Under the pieces are notes generated by a model. It did no database searches and was not told the DNA's origin. It saw nothing but the letters and a program-made list of their open reading frames with translations. Shown one piece after another: positions 29,706 to 39,624 of a DNA stretch of 64,000 bases. Source of the DNA: Gammaproteobacteria bacterium (GTDB lineage: Bacteria; Pseudomonadota; Gammaproteobacteria; Arenicellales; Poriferihabitantaceae); NCBI GenBank assembly GCA_022822625.1, contig JAJEAV010000026.1, forward strand, positions 1 through 64,000. Reading direction: 5' to 3'. The translations under genes were made by a program, and so were the position numbers. Within the stretch, counting starts at the first letter, position 1; each line of letters begins with the position of its first letter.

Positions 29706-30800
29706 CTAGACATTGAAGCGAAAATGAATGATATCACCGTCTTTCACCACATAATCCCGACCCTGTTGATGCAGGCGCCCCGCTGCCTTTGCGCCTTGTT
29801 CACCCTTGAATGAGATGTAGTCTTCATAGGTGATCGTTTCAGCACAAATAAACCCCCTTTCGAAGTCACCGTGAATCGTACCGGCGGCTTGCGGTGCAGT
29901 AGCACCTTGCTTGATTGTCCATGCACGGACTTCCTTGGGGCCGGCGGTGAAAAAAGTATGAAGCCCCAGCAGGGAATAAGCTGCCCTGATTACTCGGTCA
30001 ATACCCTTTTCCTTATACCCCAGTTCCTTCAGGAACAATGTAGCTTCCGAGGGATTTAACTCGGAGATTTCCTGTTCGATGGCAGCACAGATCGGTACCA
30101 TCGTTGCGTTCTCGGAATCGGCAATACCCTGGATAGTCTCAATCCGTTCGTGGTCGCTTTGCATATTGTCAGAAACATTGACGATATACAGAACCGGCTT
30201 GCCGGTTATAAGGCAAAGCGAAGTAATGCGTTTCTGTTCTGACTCTTCCAGATCCAGCAGTCGTACCGGTTTTTCCTGTTCAAGATGGGATTTGACTCTT
30301 ACAAGAAGCTTGGCCAATGAGGATTGTTCCTTATCTCCCGATTTTTTGTGTTTCTCGGCATTGGCGAGAGCCTTTTCAACAGTCTGCAAGTCTGCAAGGA
30401 TCAGTTCAAGGTTGATGATCCTGATGTCGGAAATGGGATCAATCCGATTCGATACATGCATTACATTGCCGTCTTCAAACGCGCGCACCACATGGGCAAT
30501 TGCATCAACTTCGCGGATATGGGCTAAAAACCGGTTGCCAAGTCCTTCACCTGTCGATGCGCCTTCAACAAGACCGGCTATATCAACAAACTCGACTGTG
30601 GCAGGTATTAGTTTTTGCGGTTGTACGATATCGGAGATTGCCGTAATTCGCGGGTCTGACACCTCAACCATGCCAATATTGGGATCAATGGTGCAAAACG
30701 CATAATTTTCAGCCGGAGCCTGGCTGCCTTGCATCAGGGCATTGAACAGAGTTGATTTACCGACATTCGGCAATCCGACAATTCCGCACTTGAGTCCCAT
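29706..30800 (-). CDS. ychF: Redox-regulated ATPase YchF
   Basis: MGLKCGIVGLPNVGKSTLFNALMQGSQAPAENYAFCTIDPNIGMVEV. Confidence 0.98.
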   Translation of the reverse strand: MGLKCGIVGLPNVGKSTLFNALMQGSQAPAENYAFCTIDPNIGMVEVSDPRITAISDIVQPQKLIPATVEFVDIAGLVEGASTGEGLGNRFLAHIREVDAIAHVVRAFEDGNVMHVSNRIDPISDIRIINLELILADLQTVEKALANAEKHKKSGDKEQSSLAKLLVRVKSHLEQEKPVRLLDLEESEQKRITSLCLITGKPVLYIVNVSDNMQSDHERIETIQGIADSENATMVPICAAIEQEISELNPSEATLFLKELGYKEKGIDRVIRAAYSLLGLHTFFTAGPKEVRAWTIKQGATAPQAAGTIHGDFERGFICAETITYEDYISFKGEQGAKAAGRLHQQGRDYVVKDGDIIHFRFNV

Positions 30801-30802
30801 GG

Positions 30803-31420
30803 CTAACTGGACTCCAGGTGACCCTGGTCTCTGGTATGGAGGTGATGCATTGCGCGTTCCAGTTCTCCAGATATCACAAGATTCATGACCTGCATGGATT
30901 GATCCATAGACCGGTTAATGAGTGCAAGATTACGTACTCCAGGATTGGATAAAACATGATTGGTAACCAACGAGGCAGACTGGGGATGTCCGACTCCAAT
31001 ACGCAACCTGAGGAAGTCAGCTGCATCAAGAGATTTTCCCAAGTCTCGAAGTCCATTGTGCCCGCCATGTCCACCTCCAAATTTGAGCCGGCAAATTCCG
31101 GGGGCAAGGTCAATTTCGTCATGAACAACCAGAATCTGGTTTGGCTCAATCCTGAAATAGGAAGCACAGGGTGCAACAGACCGGCCGCTGTTATTCATGA
31201 AAGTGGTCGGGGCTAGAACACGAATAACCCTCTGCTCAAAGAGGAATTCACTGAAAAGACCCTGAAATCGTGTCTCCGGTTTCAGGTCGAAATGGTATTC
31301 ACTTCCTAGTCGATCAAGAAACCACCAGCCTACGTTATGTCGCGTATCAGCGTATTTTTTACCCGGGTTTCCAAGTCCGACAATCAGTGAAATTTCACGA
31401 AACCCGCTCACTCGAACCAA
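30803..31420 (-). CDS. pth: Peptidyl-tRNA hydrolase
   Basis: LIVGLGNPGKKYADTRHNVGWWFLDRL; FMNNSGRSV; KFGGGHGGHNGLRDL. Confidence 0.97.
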   Translation of the reverse strand: MVRVSGFREISLIVGLGNPGKKYADTRHNVGWWFLDRLGSEYHFDLKPETRFQGLFSEFLFEQRVIRVLAPTTFMNNSGRSVAPCASYFRIEPNQILVVHDEIDLAPGICRLKFGGGHGGHNGLRDLGKSLDAADFLRLRIGVGHPQSASLVTNHVLSNPGVRNLALINRSMDQSMQVMNLVISGELERAMHHLHTRDQGHLESS

Positions 31421-31468
31421 TTCCAGGATTCCTGTCGAAAACAGGGACGAAGATCGATGTTTCCATGT

Positions 31469-32152
31469 CTATTCGTCTGGGCTTTCCTTGTCAGTGTCTG
31501 GTTTTCCTTCCTGTTCGTCTTCTGCTGCAACTGTCACCTCCTGTTCTTCTTCAACAACGGTTTCGACTCGACGTGCGGAAACAGACACAATCGCCAAATC
31601 ATGCATTCCCGACTCATCGTACATCAGGGCGGTTAACTGAACACCCTCAGGAAGTTGAATATCGGACAGATGTAGTGACTCATTCTTTTGCATGCTGGAT
31701 ACATCGACCTCAATCCGTTCTGGCAGATCTTCGGGTAGGCAGGTTACCTCTACCGAAGTGATGAGGTGATTAATCATGCCACCGTCAATCTTCACGCCCA
31801 CGCATTCATCTTCGCCTTCAAAATGGATTGGCATACTGATAACAATCGGTTTGTTGCGATCAACTCTCTGGAAGTCTGCATGCAGGATATTGGCTTTGTG
31901 AGGATGCCTTTGGACGTCTTTCAAAATAGCCTGTTCCTTGTTGCCATCGGTATTGATGACGATCACTGCTGAATAGAAGTTTTCTTCTTCCAGAGAATGA
32001 AACAGTACATCATGATTAATGGCGATACTGATGTTGGGTTTCCCACCACCATAAAGTACGGCAGGTACATCGCCTTCGCGCCTCAAGCGTCGAACCAGAC
32101 CGGTGCCGGAGCGAGCTCGAACCCGAGCGGTTAATTCAAATTGTTCAGACAT
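31469..32152 (-). CDS. rplY: 50S ribosomal protein L25 (general stress protein Ctc family)
   Basis: MSEQFELTARVRARSGTGLVRRLRREGDVPAVLYGGGKP; the ORF track extends upstream to 32326 but the family start fits 32152. Confidence 0.95.
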   Translation of the reverse strand: MSEQFELTARVRARSGTGLVRRLRREGDVPAVLYGGGKPNISIAINHDVLFHSLEEENFYSAVIVINTDGNKEQAILKDVQRHPHKANILHADFQRVDRNKPIVISMPIHFEGEDECVGVKIDGGMINHLITSVEVTCLPEDLPERIEVDVSSMQKNESLHLSDIQLPEGVQLTALMYDESGMHDLAIVSVSARRVETVVEEEQEVTVAAEDEQEGKPDTDKESPDE

Positions 32153-32174
32153 GGTTATTACCTTGGTATATTGA

Positions 32175-33128
32175 TTATTCAATGAAAAGATTGCTGATGG
32201 AATCGCCTGTTGCGATTCTACGAATAGACTCTGCGAGCAATTCGGCAACTGATAACTGGGTGATTTTTGGACAGTTTCGTGCTTCTTCACTAAGCGGAAT
32301 TGAATTTGTGACCAGCACTTCATCAATTTTCGATTCTAAAATGCGATGGATAGCAGGGCCGGACAGTACCGGGTGAGTGCAGCTTGCCAGGACCTTGATG
32401 GCGCCATGATCATACAATGCCGTAGCAGCCTGACACAAGGTATTGGCCGTATCTACCATATCATCAATCAGAATGCATGACCGATCCGTGACATCACCGA
32501 TGATGTGCATGACTTCGGCCTGATTGGCCTGAGGTCTTCGCTTGTCAATAATCGCAAGGTCCGTATCCAGCAATTTGGCCATGGCCCGGGCCCGCACTAC
32601 ACCGCCCACATCAGGGGAAACAATGACGGGGTTTGGGAGTTGTTTCCTCCATAACTCACTCATCATTACCGGAGAACCATAAATGTTATCGGTTGGAATA
32701 TCAAAAAATCCCTGAATCTGGTCTGCATGCAGATCCATGACCAGAACCCGGTCGGATCCGGATATGGTAATCATTTCGGCAACCAGCTTGGCCGATATGG
32801 CAACCCGGGAATTGCGCGGACGCCGATCCTGTCTAGAGTATCCGAAGTAGGGAATGACGGCCGTGATTCTCGCTGCTGACGAGCGTTTCAGTGCATCAAT
32901 CATGATCAACAGCTCCATGAGATTATGATTGCTCGGAGCACAGGTTGGCTGAATGATGAAGCAGTCTTGACCACGAACATTCTGCAGGATTTCAACATTT
33001 ATCTCGCCATCGCTGAATGTTTCCACCGTAGCCTTGCCGAGTGAAACCCCCAGTACCTGGGCAACTTCAACTGCCAATGGCAAATTGGCGTTGCCAGTAA
33101 AAATTGTCAGGTTCTCGGGAGACAGCAT
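32175..33128 (-). CDS. prs: Ribose-phosphate pyrophosphokinase
   Basis: [58 protein letters not shown]. Confidence 0.97.
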   Translation of the reverse strand: MLSPENLTIFTGNANLPLAVEVAQVLGVSLGKATVETFSDGEINVEILQNVRGQDCFIIQPTCAPSNHNLMELLIMIDALKRSSAARITAVIPYFGYSRQDRRPRNSRVAISAKLVAEMITISGSDRVLVMDLHADQIQGFFDIPTDNIYGSPVMMSELWRKQLPNPVIVSPDVGGVVRARAMAKLLDTDLAIIDKRRPQANQAEVMHIIGDVTDRSCILIDDMVDTANTLCQAATALYDHGAIKVLASCTHPVLSGPAIHRILESKIDEVLVTNSIPLSEEARNCPKITQLSVAELLAESIRRIATGDSISNLFIE

Positions 33129-33152
33129 GATAAGGTCGATTGACGGTCATTA

Positions 33153-33229
33153 TGGCTGGGGTGGGAGGATTCGAACCTCCGAATGCCGGGATCAAAACCC
33201 GGTGCCTTAGTCCACTTGGCTACACCCCA
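33153..33229 (-). tRNA. tRNA-Gln (anticodon TTG), 3' CCA encoded
   Basis: Reverse complement TGGGGTGTAGCCAAGTGGACTAAGGCACCGGGTTTTGATCCCGGCATTCGGAGGTTCGAATCCTCCCACCCCAGCCA; 7-bp acceptor stem, anticodon loop TTTTGAT, T-arm GGAGGTTCGAATCCTCC. Confidence 0.97.
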
Positions 33230-33739
33230 AACTGGTTTTGAAATGATGTTTTCAAGTCATTAATTGCCAAAATTCAAATTCTGATTTTTGTGTTTTCATC
33301 TAGAGTCATCCCAGAATTGACTGCTCGATACTCACGGAAAACATCGGGTGCAGCAATCGCAAACATGGTTCCCGGCACGATAGGCCGCAGTCATGTCCAT
33401 CAGGAACGGCCTACAACATCGGCCGCACTGGAATATGCATCGACTACAGGTGATTTCGGCGTTAGGGTAATCAGGATAAGCCTGAGTTTGAGTAACTTGC
33501 CAAATGCCCGGCTGTTTTTTCGGAGGTTGAATTGTAATTTCAGGATACCTTGCTGTCAATTGAAAATACACTGCAAGCCGATTCCGGCACGACATGGAGT
33601 CGATGGGATTGATGTGGCTTAACCGAGTCAAGGTTCCGGTTCAGGGCAACCTGGACAATATTGGAATTGTTGGTTTTCAGTCAAATTGTTCAGAAATTGA
33701 CAATTTAACCAAATTAATGAAAATTAAATTCACAAAAAA

Positions 33740-33761
33740 CGAAAATATTTGTATATTATCG
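33740..33761. promoter_or_regulatory. Imperfect palindrome upstream of glpV; possible operator
   Basis: CGAAAATAT-TTGT-ATATTATCG (8/9 arm match), about 60 bp upstream of the glpV start; the half AACGAAAATA fits the GlpR half-site WWCGAWMATW. Confidence 0.3.
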
Positions 33762-33819
33762 AAACATGTGCTTGATTATTGCAAGTTTTCATTTTGACCT
33801 ATAGGAGGTTTACATTACA

Positions 33820-35562
33820 ATGATGAAGAAAATCTTGCTGACCTTTGTGGTTACCCTGCTCATTTTGACAGGCGCTTTACGCATCGCGTCAGCCGACATG
33901 GCAAGAGCCATGAGCTGGATCAGTTCCGAGTTTCAGCCATCTACGCTCACGGCAGATGAGCAAAGAGCAGAAATGGAATGGTTTATCAAGGCGGCCGAGC
34001 CCTTTAAGGGCATGGAGATCAATGTCCTGTCGGAAACCATTCCAACTCACGAATACGAGTCAAAGGTTCTGACCAAGGCATTCGAGGAAATTACCGGAAT
34101 CAAGGTCAACCATCAGTTGCTTGGTGAGGGTGAAGTGGTTCAGGCTGTGCAGACACAGATGCAGACTAATCGAAATCTCTATGATGCCTACATCAACGAC
34201 TCGGACCTGATTGGGACACATTCACGTTTGCAGCTTGCTGTAAACCTGACCGACTGGATGGCTGGAGAAGGAGCCGATGTAACTTCGCCGACACTGGATG
34301 TCGATGACTTCATGGGCAAAAGCTTTACCACGGGTCCGGACGGCAAGCTCTACCAGTTACCCGATCAGCAGTTCGCAAATCTGTACTGGTTCCGTTACGA
34401 CTGGTTCAATCGTCCCGAACTGCAGGCCCGCTTCAAGGAACTGTATGGCTATGATCTGGGTGTGCCGGTTAACTGGTCAGCCTATGAAGACATTGCCGAG
34501 TTCTTCTCGGTACATGTCCAGGAAATAGACGGAGTTCGAGTTTATGGTCACATGGACTACGGAAAACGTGCACCTGACCTTGGCTGGCGCATGACTGATG
34601 CATGGTTGTCCATGGCTGGTGCCGGAAGCAAGGGGTTGCCGAATGGTGTACCCGTGGACGAATGGGGAATTCGCATGGAAGATGGAACCTGCAATCCGGT
34701 TGGTGCATCAGTATCGCGTGGTGGTGCAGCGAATGCTCCGGCCGCAGTTTATGCAATTCGCAAGTGGGATGAGTGGCTCCGTAAATATGCACCTCCCGGT
34801 GCTGCAAGCTATGACTTCTATCAGTCCTTGCCGGCACTGTCTCAGGGCAATGTTGCCCAGCAGATTTTCTGGTACACCGCTTTCACGGCATCCATGGTTG
34901 CACCGAAGAGTGAAGGCAACAATACCGTGGATGACGAAGGCAATCCGCTTTGGCGAATGGCACCATCGCCACATGGCCCTTACTGGGAAAAAGGCCAGAA
35001 ACTCGGCTATCAGGATGCGGGGTCCTGGACTCTGTTCAAGTCAACACCGGTTGAGCGTCGCAAGGCGGCCTGGCTGTATGCCCAGTTTACCGTTTCCAAA
35101 GCCGTTTCACTGAAAAAGACGCATGTTGGTTTGACCCCGATTCGTGATAGCGATATTCGTCACAAGTCATTTACGGAACGTGCACCGAAACTCGGAGGAT
35201 TGGTTGAGTTCTACCGTTCGCCCGATCGGGTAAGATGGTCGCCTACCGGCATTAACGTGCCCGATTACCCAAAACTGGCGCAAATCTGGTGGCAACAGAT
35301 CGGTGATGTGAACTCTGGTGCATTTACACCTCAGGAAGCCATGGATCGACTAGCTTCTGAAATGGACCAGGTCATGGCAAGAATGCAGGTGGCGGATGAG
35401 CGTAACCAGACTTACGGTGGCTGTGGGCCCAGACTCAACGAGGAGAAGGACCCAGAGTGGTGGCTCAGTCAACCCGGTTCACCCAAGGCCAAGGTCAATG
35501 AAAAGCCACAGGGTAAAACCGTAAATTATGATGAACTTGTCAAGCGCTGGAGCGAGAATTAA
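33820..35562 (+). CDS. glpV: Glycerol/glycerol-3-phosphate ABC transporter substrate-binding protein (GlpV-like)
   Basis: Signal peptide MMKKILLTFVVTLLILTGALRIASA; extracellular solute-binding protein of about 580 aa, first gene of the glp locus. Confidence 0.85.
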   Translation: MMKKILLTFVVTLLILTGALRIASADMARAMSWISSEFQPSTLTADEQRAEMEWFIKAAEPFKGMEINVLSETIPTHEYESKVLTKAFEEITGIKVNHQLLGEGEVVQAVQTQMQTNRNLYDAYINDSDLIGTHSRLQLAVNLTDWMAGEGADVTSPTLDVDDFMGKSFTTGPDGKLYQLPDQQFANLYWFRYDWFNRPELQARFKELYGYDLGVPVNWSAYEDIAEFFSVHVQEIDGVRVYGHMDYGKRAPDLGWRMTDAWLSMAGAGSKGLPNGVPVDEWGIRMEDGTCNPVGASVSRGGAANAPAAVYAIRKWDEWLRKYAPPGAASYDFYQSLPALSQGNVAQQIFWYTAFTASMVAPKSEGNNTVDDEGNPLWRMAPSPHGPYWEKGQKLGYQDAGSWTLFKSTPVERRKAAWLYAQFTVSKAVSLKKTHVGLTPIRDSDIRHKSFTERAPKLGGLVEFYRSPDRVRWSPTGINVPDYPKLAQIWWQQIGDVNSGAFTPQEAMDRLASEMDQVMARMQVADERNQTYGGCGPRLNEEKDPEWWLSQPGSPKAKVNEKPQGKTVNYDELVKRWSEN

Positions 35563-35580
35563 TTTTCCCTGAGTTGAGTT

Positions 35581-35635
35581 ATCGTTTGTCTGCTTTGAGT
35601 GAATTCTTCATTCAGGCAGGCAAACGATTTTCTTG
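35581..35635 (+). terminator. Stem-loop terminator/attenuator downstream of glpV
   Basis: ATCGTTTGTCTGC (35581-35593) pairs with GCAGGCAAACGAT (35616-35628), 12/13 Watson-Crick plus one G-T; inner TGAGTGAA/TTCATTCA pairing; followed by TTTTCTT. Confidence 0.7.
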
Positions 35636-35772
35636 ATCCTGTTTACTGGGAATACCGGAATGTATGCATCCTGATTCCGAATCGGCATTCCTCGTAGTGC
35701 TCCCTTTGTCGTTGCATGCTCGCTGGTTCGATATTGCAGCATCATTTCAGCCAAGGCCAGAGAAACCAGCCA

Positions 35773-36591
35773 ATGGAACTTGAATCCCGTGAACGTGTAG
35801 ACCTTAATCTGAGACAGAGGGAGGTTTGGAAAATTGCGAAAACAGAAGGACTTGTACAGGTTGATCGACTGGCCGAGAGACTCAACGTTTCGGCACAGAC
35901 CATACGTCGGGATTTGAATCAACTGACCCGGGCCCGTCTGTTACAGCGAATACACGGAGGGGCCATTACTTGCGACAGTGTTGTCAATCTGGGCTATGGG
36001 GCCCGCAAGTTGCTCGCTACTGAAGGCAAGACACGAATTGCCAGGAAAGCAGCTGAACTCATTCCAAACGATTGTTCCCTGTTTATCAACATAGGAACCA
36101 CGACAGAACAGGTGGCGGCCGAACTGGCTCGTCAGCACGAGGGATTGCTGGTCGTAACCAATAACCTGAATGTGCTTAATACCGTTGTCCAGAACGATCA
36201 GATCGAGGTCTTTATTGTCGGGGGACAGATTCGCCCTCAGGACGGTGGAATTGTCGACAACACTGCTGCGGATTTTGTGAGCCAGTTTCGAGTAGATTAT
36301 GCAGTCATCGGAGCCTCTTCGATTGAAGAGGAAGGTATCGTTACAGACTTTGACTGGCGGGAAGTTCACGTAGCTCAAACCATGATTCAGCATGCACGAG
36401 GGGTGATTCTGGTTGCCGATTCAAACAAGTTCAAGCGCAAGGCGCCTGTTTTCCTGTGTGAATTGAAGGAAATCAACCATTTCATTACAGACGCCGAAGT
36501 GCCCGAAAAACTCATGCAATATGCAAATTCAAATGGAGTGAGTGTGCATATATGCAGCCAGCATCACGAGATTTCTGGCGTTGTCGGTTGA
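35773..36591 (+). CDS. glpR: DeoR-family transcriptional regulator (GlpR)
   Basis: MELESRERVDLNLRQREVWKIAKTEGLVQVDRLAERLNVSAQTIRRDLNQLTRARLLQRIHGGA; located within the glp locus. Confidence 0.9.
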   Translation: MELESRERVDLNLRQREVWKIAKTEGLVQVDRLAERLNVSAQTIRRDLNQLTRARLLQRIHGGAITCDSVVNLGYGARKLLATEGKTRIARKAAELIPNDCSLFINIGTTTEQVAAELARQHEGLLVVTNNLNVLNTVVQNDQIEVFIVGGQIRPQDGGIVDNTAADFVSQFRVDYAVIGASSIEEEGIVTDFDWREVHVAQTMIQHARGVILVADSNKFKRKAPVFLCELKEINHFITDAEVPEKLMQYANSNGVSVHICSQHHEISGVVG

Positions 36592-37651
36592 ACTCAGGAA
36601 CGTAGACAAGGTCGTGGATGGCATGGTTCACATTCATCCTGTGAACCTGCTCCTTCAGGACAGGGAATTCAATGTGCTGCTTGGTGCCACATTAAGTGGA
36701 AAGACCACGCTCTTGAGATTGATGGCCGGGCTTGAGAAGCCCTCATCGGGGGAAGTTTTGTTCTCGGGGAAAAATGTCACTGGCGTTTCAGTACAGAAAC
36801 GAAACATTGCCATGGTCTATCAGGAATTCATCAACTACCCGAATTTCAGTGTTTTCGACAATATCGCATCTCCGCTCAGGGTTGCCGGGAAGAAGCCGGA
36901 CCAGATCAAGCAGGAGGTCGGGGAAATTGCTGAATTGCTCAGGCTGTCCGAATTTCTGGATCGTGATATCGCCAGTCTGTCAGGGGGGCAGCAGCAACGT
37001 ATTGCTCTGGCACGGGCACTGGTAAAGCGGGCTTCACTGGTCCTGCTTGATGAGCCACTGGCGAATCTGGACTACAAACTGAGAGAGCAATTGCGTGAAG
37101 AGCTGCCACGGCTGTTTGTAGCATCCGGTTCCACGGTGGTTTATGCAACCAGTGAACCTGAAGAAGCGCTTATGCTTGGTGGTCACATTGCAATGCTACA
37201 TGAAGGGAAGGTTGTACAGTATGGCAAGACAACGGACATTTATCGACGGCCCGGGAATCTGGAAAGTGCAAGAATATTCTCTCATCCGCCAATCAATGTG
37301 ACAACGATTGTCAAGTCAAGCGGCGTGATTGCGATTCCGGGAGTCACTGAATGGCAGTGCCCCGAGGTATTTCGGGATCGTCCGGATGGCGAGTATCTTC
37401 TCGGAATTCGACCGCATCACTTGAGTTTGACCAGCCCAGAACGAGATGCCAGGCTAGTTACCATATCGGGAACCGTGCAACTAGCGGAAATCAGCGGTTC
37501 AGTCAGTCTTGTTCACATGCGCATTAATGGCAATGACTGGATTTCCGAATCCGGGGGCATTCATCCGCATTCGATCGGAGAGTCGATAAAAGTATATATG
37601 CATCTTGATGGGTGCCTTTATTTTGACCGGGACGGTACCGCGATCTACTGA
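36581..37651 (+). CDS. glpS: Glycerol ABC transporter ATP-binding protein GlpS
   Basis: VELRNVDKVVDGMVHIHPVNLLLQDREFNVLLGATLSGKTTLLRLMAGLE; LSGGQQQRIALARALVKRASLVLLDEPLANLD. TTG 36581 is the likely start; the ORF track begins at 36542. Confidence 0.88.
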   Translation: MSVELRNVDKVVDGMVHIHPVNLLLQDREFNVLLGATLSGKTTLLRLMAGLEKPSSGEVLFSGKNVTGVSVQKRNIAMVYQEFINYPNFSVFDNIASPLRVAGKKPDQIKQEVGEIAELLRLSEFLDRDIASLSGGQQQRIALARALVKRASLVLLDEPLANLDYKLREQLREELPRLFVASGSTVVYATSEPEEALMLGGHIAMLHEGKVVQYGKTTDIYRRPGNLESARIFSHPPINVTTIVKSSGVIAIPGVTEWQCPEVFRDRPDGEYLLGIRPHHLSLTSPERDARLVTISGTVQLAEISGSVSLVHMRINGNDWISESGGIHPHSIGESIKVYMHLDGCLYFDRDGTAIY

Positions 37652-37666
37652 CGAAAATACGAGATC

Positions 37667-38761
37667 ATGACCAAAATCGCCCTGCAGAATATTAGACACA
37701 GCTATCTAGGCAGTCCGCAAACGGACGGGGATTTTGCAATCAAGCACATTAATACGGTGTTTGAAGATGGTGGGGCCTATGCACTGTTGGGGCCATCCGG
37801 TTGTGGCAAGACTACCTTGCTGGGTATTGTCTCCGGCCTCATATCGCCGACCTCAGGGCGAATTCTGTTTGATGGAGAAGACATCACCAGGGTGGATACG
37901 ATTCATCGTCATATCGCCCAGGTATTCCAGTTTCCGGTCATCTACGACACCATGACGGTATTCGACAATCTTGCATTTCCACTTCGCAACAGAAAAGTGC
38001 CGGAATCCGATATCAAGGCCAGGGTTCTTGACGTTGCAAAAATGCTGGATCTGGAAGAGGGCATTCATCGAAGAGCGGCTTCGCTGACGGTTGATGGCAA
38101 GCAGAAAATTTCCCTAGGCCGTGGTCTGGTGAGAGAAGATGTTAATGTCATGATGTTTGATGAACCCCTGACGGTTATTGACCAGAACATGAAGTGGGAA
38201 TTGCGTTCCAAGTTGAAAGAACTGCATCAGAATGTACGGACAACCATGATCTACGTAACCCACGACCAGACAGAAGCACTGACTTTTGCGGATGAAGTGC
38301 TGGTCATGTACGAGGGCAGGGTTGTTCAGTCTGGAACACCGGTCGAGCTGTTTGAAAAACCCAGGCATACTTTTGTAGGCTATTTCATTGGTTCCCCTGG
38401 CATGAATATATTTCCCTGCCAAATCAGCGGTGAGACCGTGGAGTTCTCGGGGTTACCGATTGAGTGTGACAATCAGATTCAAGGTATACGAAGTCTTCAG
38501 GACAGTCAGGCCATTACCGAGATTGGCATCCGCCCCGAATATGTCCGGTTCAGCAATCAGGGTATTCCAGTCAGGATTTGCCGGGTTGATGATCTTGGAC
38601 GACACCAACTGGTACATGTTGAGCATGAGCATCATGCAATCAAGTTGATATGTCCGGAAGATGCGCCCATACCGGAAGGCAGTGCATGCGTCCGTTTTGA
38701 GAAATCCCGAACGTTTCTGTATGCCGATAAATGGCTGGCAGGGGAGGGTAGCCAGTCATGA
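37667..38761 (+). CDS. glpT: Glycerol ABC transporter ATP-binding protein GlpT
   Basis: YALLGPSGCGKTTLLGIVSGLISPTSGRILFDGEDIT; degenerate signature LTVDGKQKISLGRGLVRED; MMFDEPLTVIDQNMKWELRSKLKE. Confidence 0.88.
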   Translation: MTKIALQNIRHSYLGSPQTDGDFAIKHINTVFEDGGAYALLGPSGCGKTTLLGIVSGLISPTSGRILFDGEDITRVDTIHRHIAQVFQFPVIYDTMTVFDNLAFPLRNRKVPESDIKARVLDVAKMLDLEEGIHRRAASLTVDGKQKISLGRGLVREDVNVMMFDEPLTVIDQNMKWELRSKLKELHQNVRTTMIYVTHDQTEALTFADEVLVMYEGRVVQSGTPVELFEKPRHTFVGYFIGSPGMNIFPCQISGETVEFSGLPIECDNQIQGIRSLQDSQAITEIGIRPEYVRFSNQGIPVRICRVDDLGRHQLVHVEHEHHAIKLICPEDAPIPEGSACVRFEKSRTFLYADKWLAGEGSQS

Positions 38762-39624
38762 TCAACAAAACGATAAGGCAAAGTGCCTGGCTTTTTGTCG
38801 TTCCTGTAGTATTGCTGGTTGCCTTCAATGCGTTGATCCCCTTGATGACGGTAGTCAACTATGCATTTCAGGAGACATTCGGGGATAACGTATTTTTCTG
38901 GGAAGGGTTAACTTGGTTTGAACAGGTTCTCAATTCCGACCGGTTCCATGATGCGTTTCTCAGGCAGATCATGTTTACCTCCATCATCCTGTTGATCGAG
39001 GTTCCGCTTGGCATAGCCATTGCATTGAGCATGCCGAGAAAAGGACCCTGGGTTTCGGTTTGTCTGGTCCTGATGGCATTGCCGTTGCTTATTCCCTGGA
39101 ATGTCGTTGGTGCGATGTGGAACATTTTCGCCTTGCCCGATATTGGCCTTCTGGGCTATTCCCTGAACAGCATGGGTATTGACTACAACTTTACCCAGCA
39201 ACCCATATCTGCCTGGGCAACCATGATTCTGATGGATGTCTGGCACTGGACTTCATTGGTGGTCCTGCTGGCTTATGCGGGATTAACTGCCATTCCGGAA
39301 GCCTACTATCAGGCAGCCAGAATTGACGGTGCCTCGAAATGGGCTGTATTCAAGTGGATCCAGTTGCCCAAGATGAAACGTGTCCTGACGATTGCAATTC
39401 TGCTTCGGTTCATGGACAGTTTCATGATTTACACCGAACTCATTGTACTTACCGGAGGTGGGCCGGGTAATTCAACAACATTACTGTCGATTGACTTGGT
39501 GAAGCTGGCTTTAGGTCAGTTTGATCTGGGCCCTGCCGCCGCGATGTCGCTGATTTATTTCTTTATCGTGTTGTTGATTTGCTGGGTGTTCTATACCTTG
39601 ATGATGAAAAATGAGAAACAGTAA
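38758..39624 (+). CDS. glpP: ABC transporter permease (GlpP-like)
   Basis: Multi-TM; YAGLTAIPEAYYQAARIDGASKWAVFKWIQLPKMKRVL (EAA motif). Confidence 0.88.
   Translation: MINKTIRQSAWLFVVPVVLLVAFNALIPLMTVVNYAFQETFGDNVFFWEGLTWFEQVLNSDRFHDAFLRQIMFTSIILLIEVPLGIAIALSMPRKGPWVSVCLVLMALPLLIPWNVVGAMWNIFALPDIGLLGYSLNSMGIDYNFTQQPISAWATMILMDVWHWTSLVVLLAYAGLTAIPEAYYQAARIDGASKWAVFKWIQLPKMKRVLTIAILLRFMDSFMIYTELIVLTGGGPGNSTTLLSIDLVKLALGQFDLGPAAAMSLIYFFIVLLICWVFYTLMMKNEKQ

Noticed and set aside
33290-33631. Overlapping + and - ORFs between tRNA-Gln and glpV as genes
   Set aside because: Neither protein resembles a known family; low-complexity, Cys/Arg-rich antisense-type translations.
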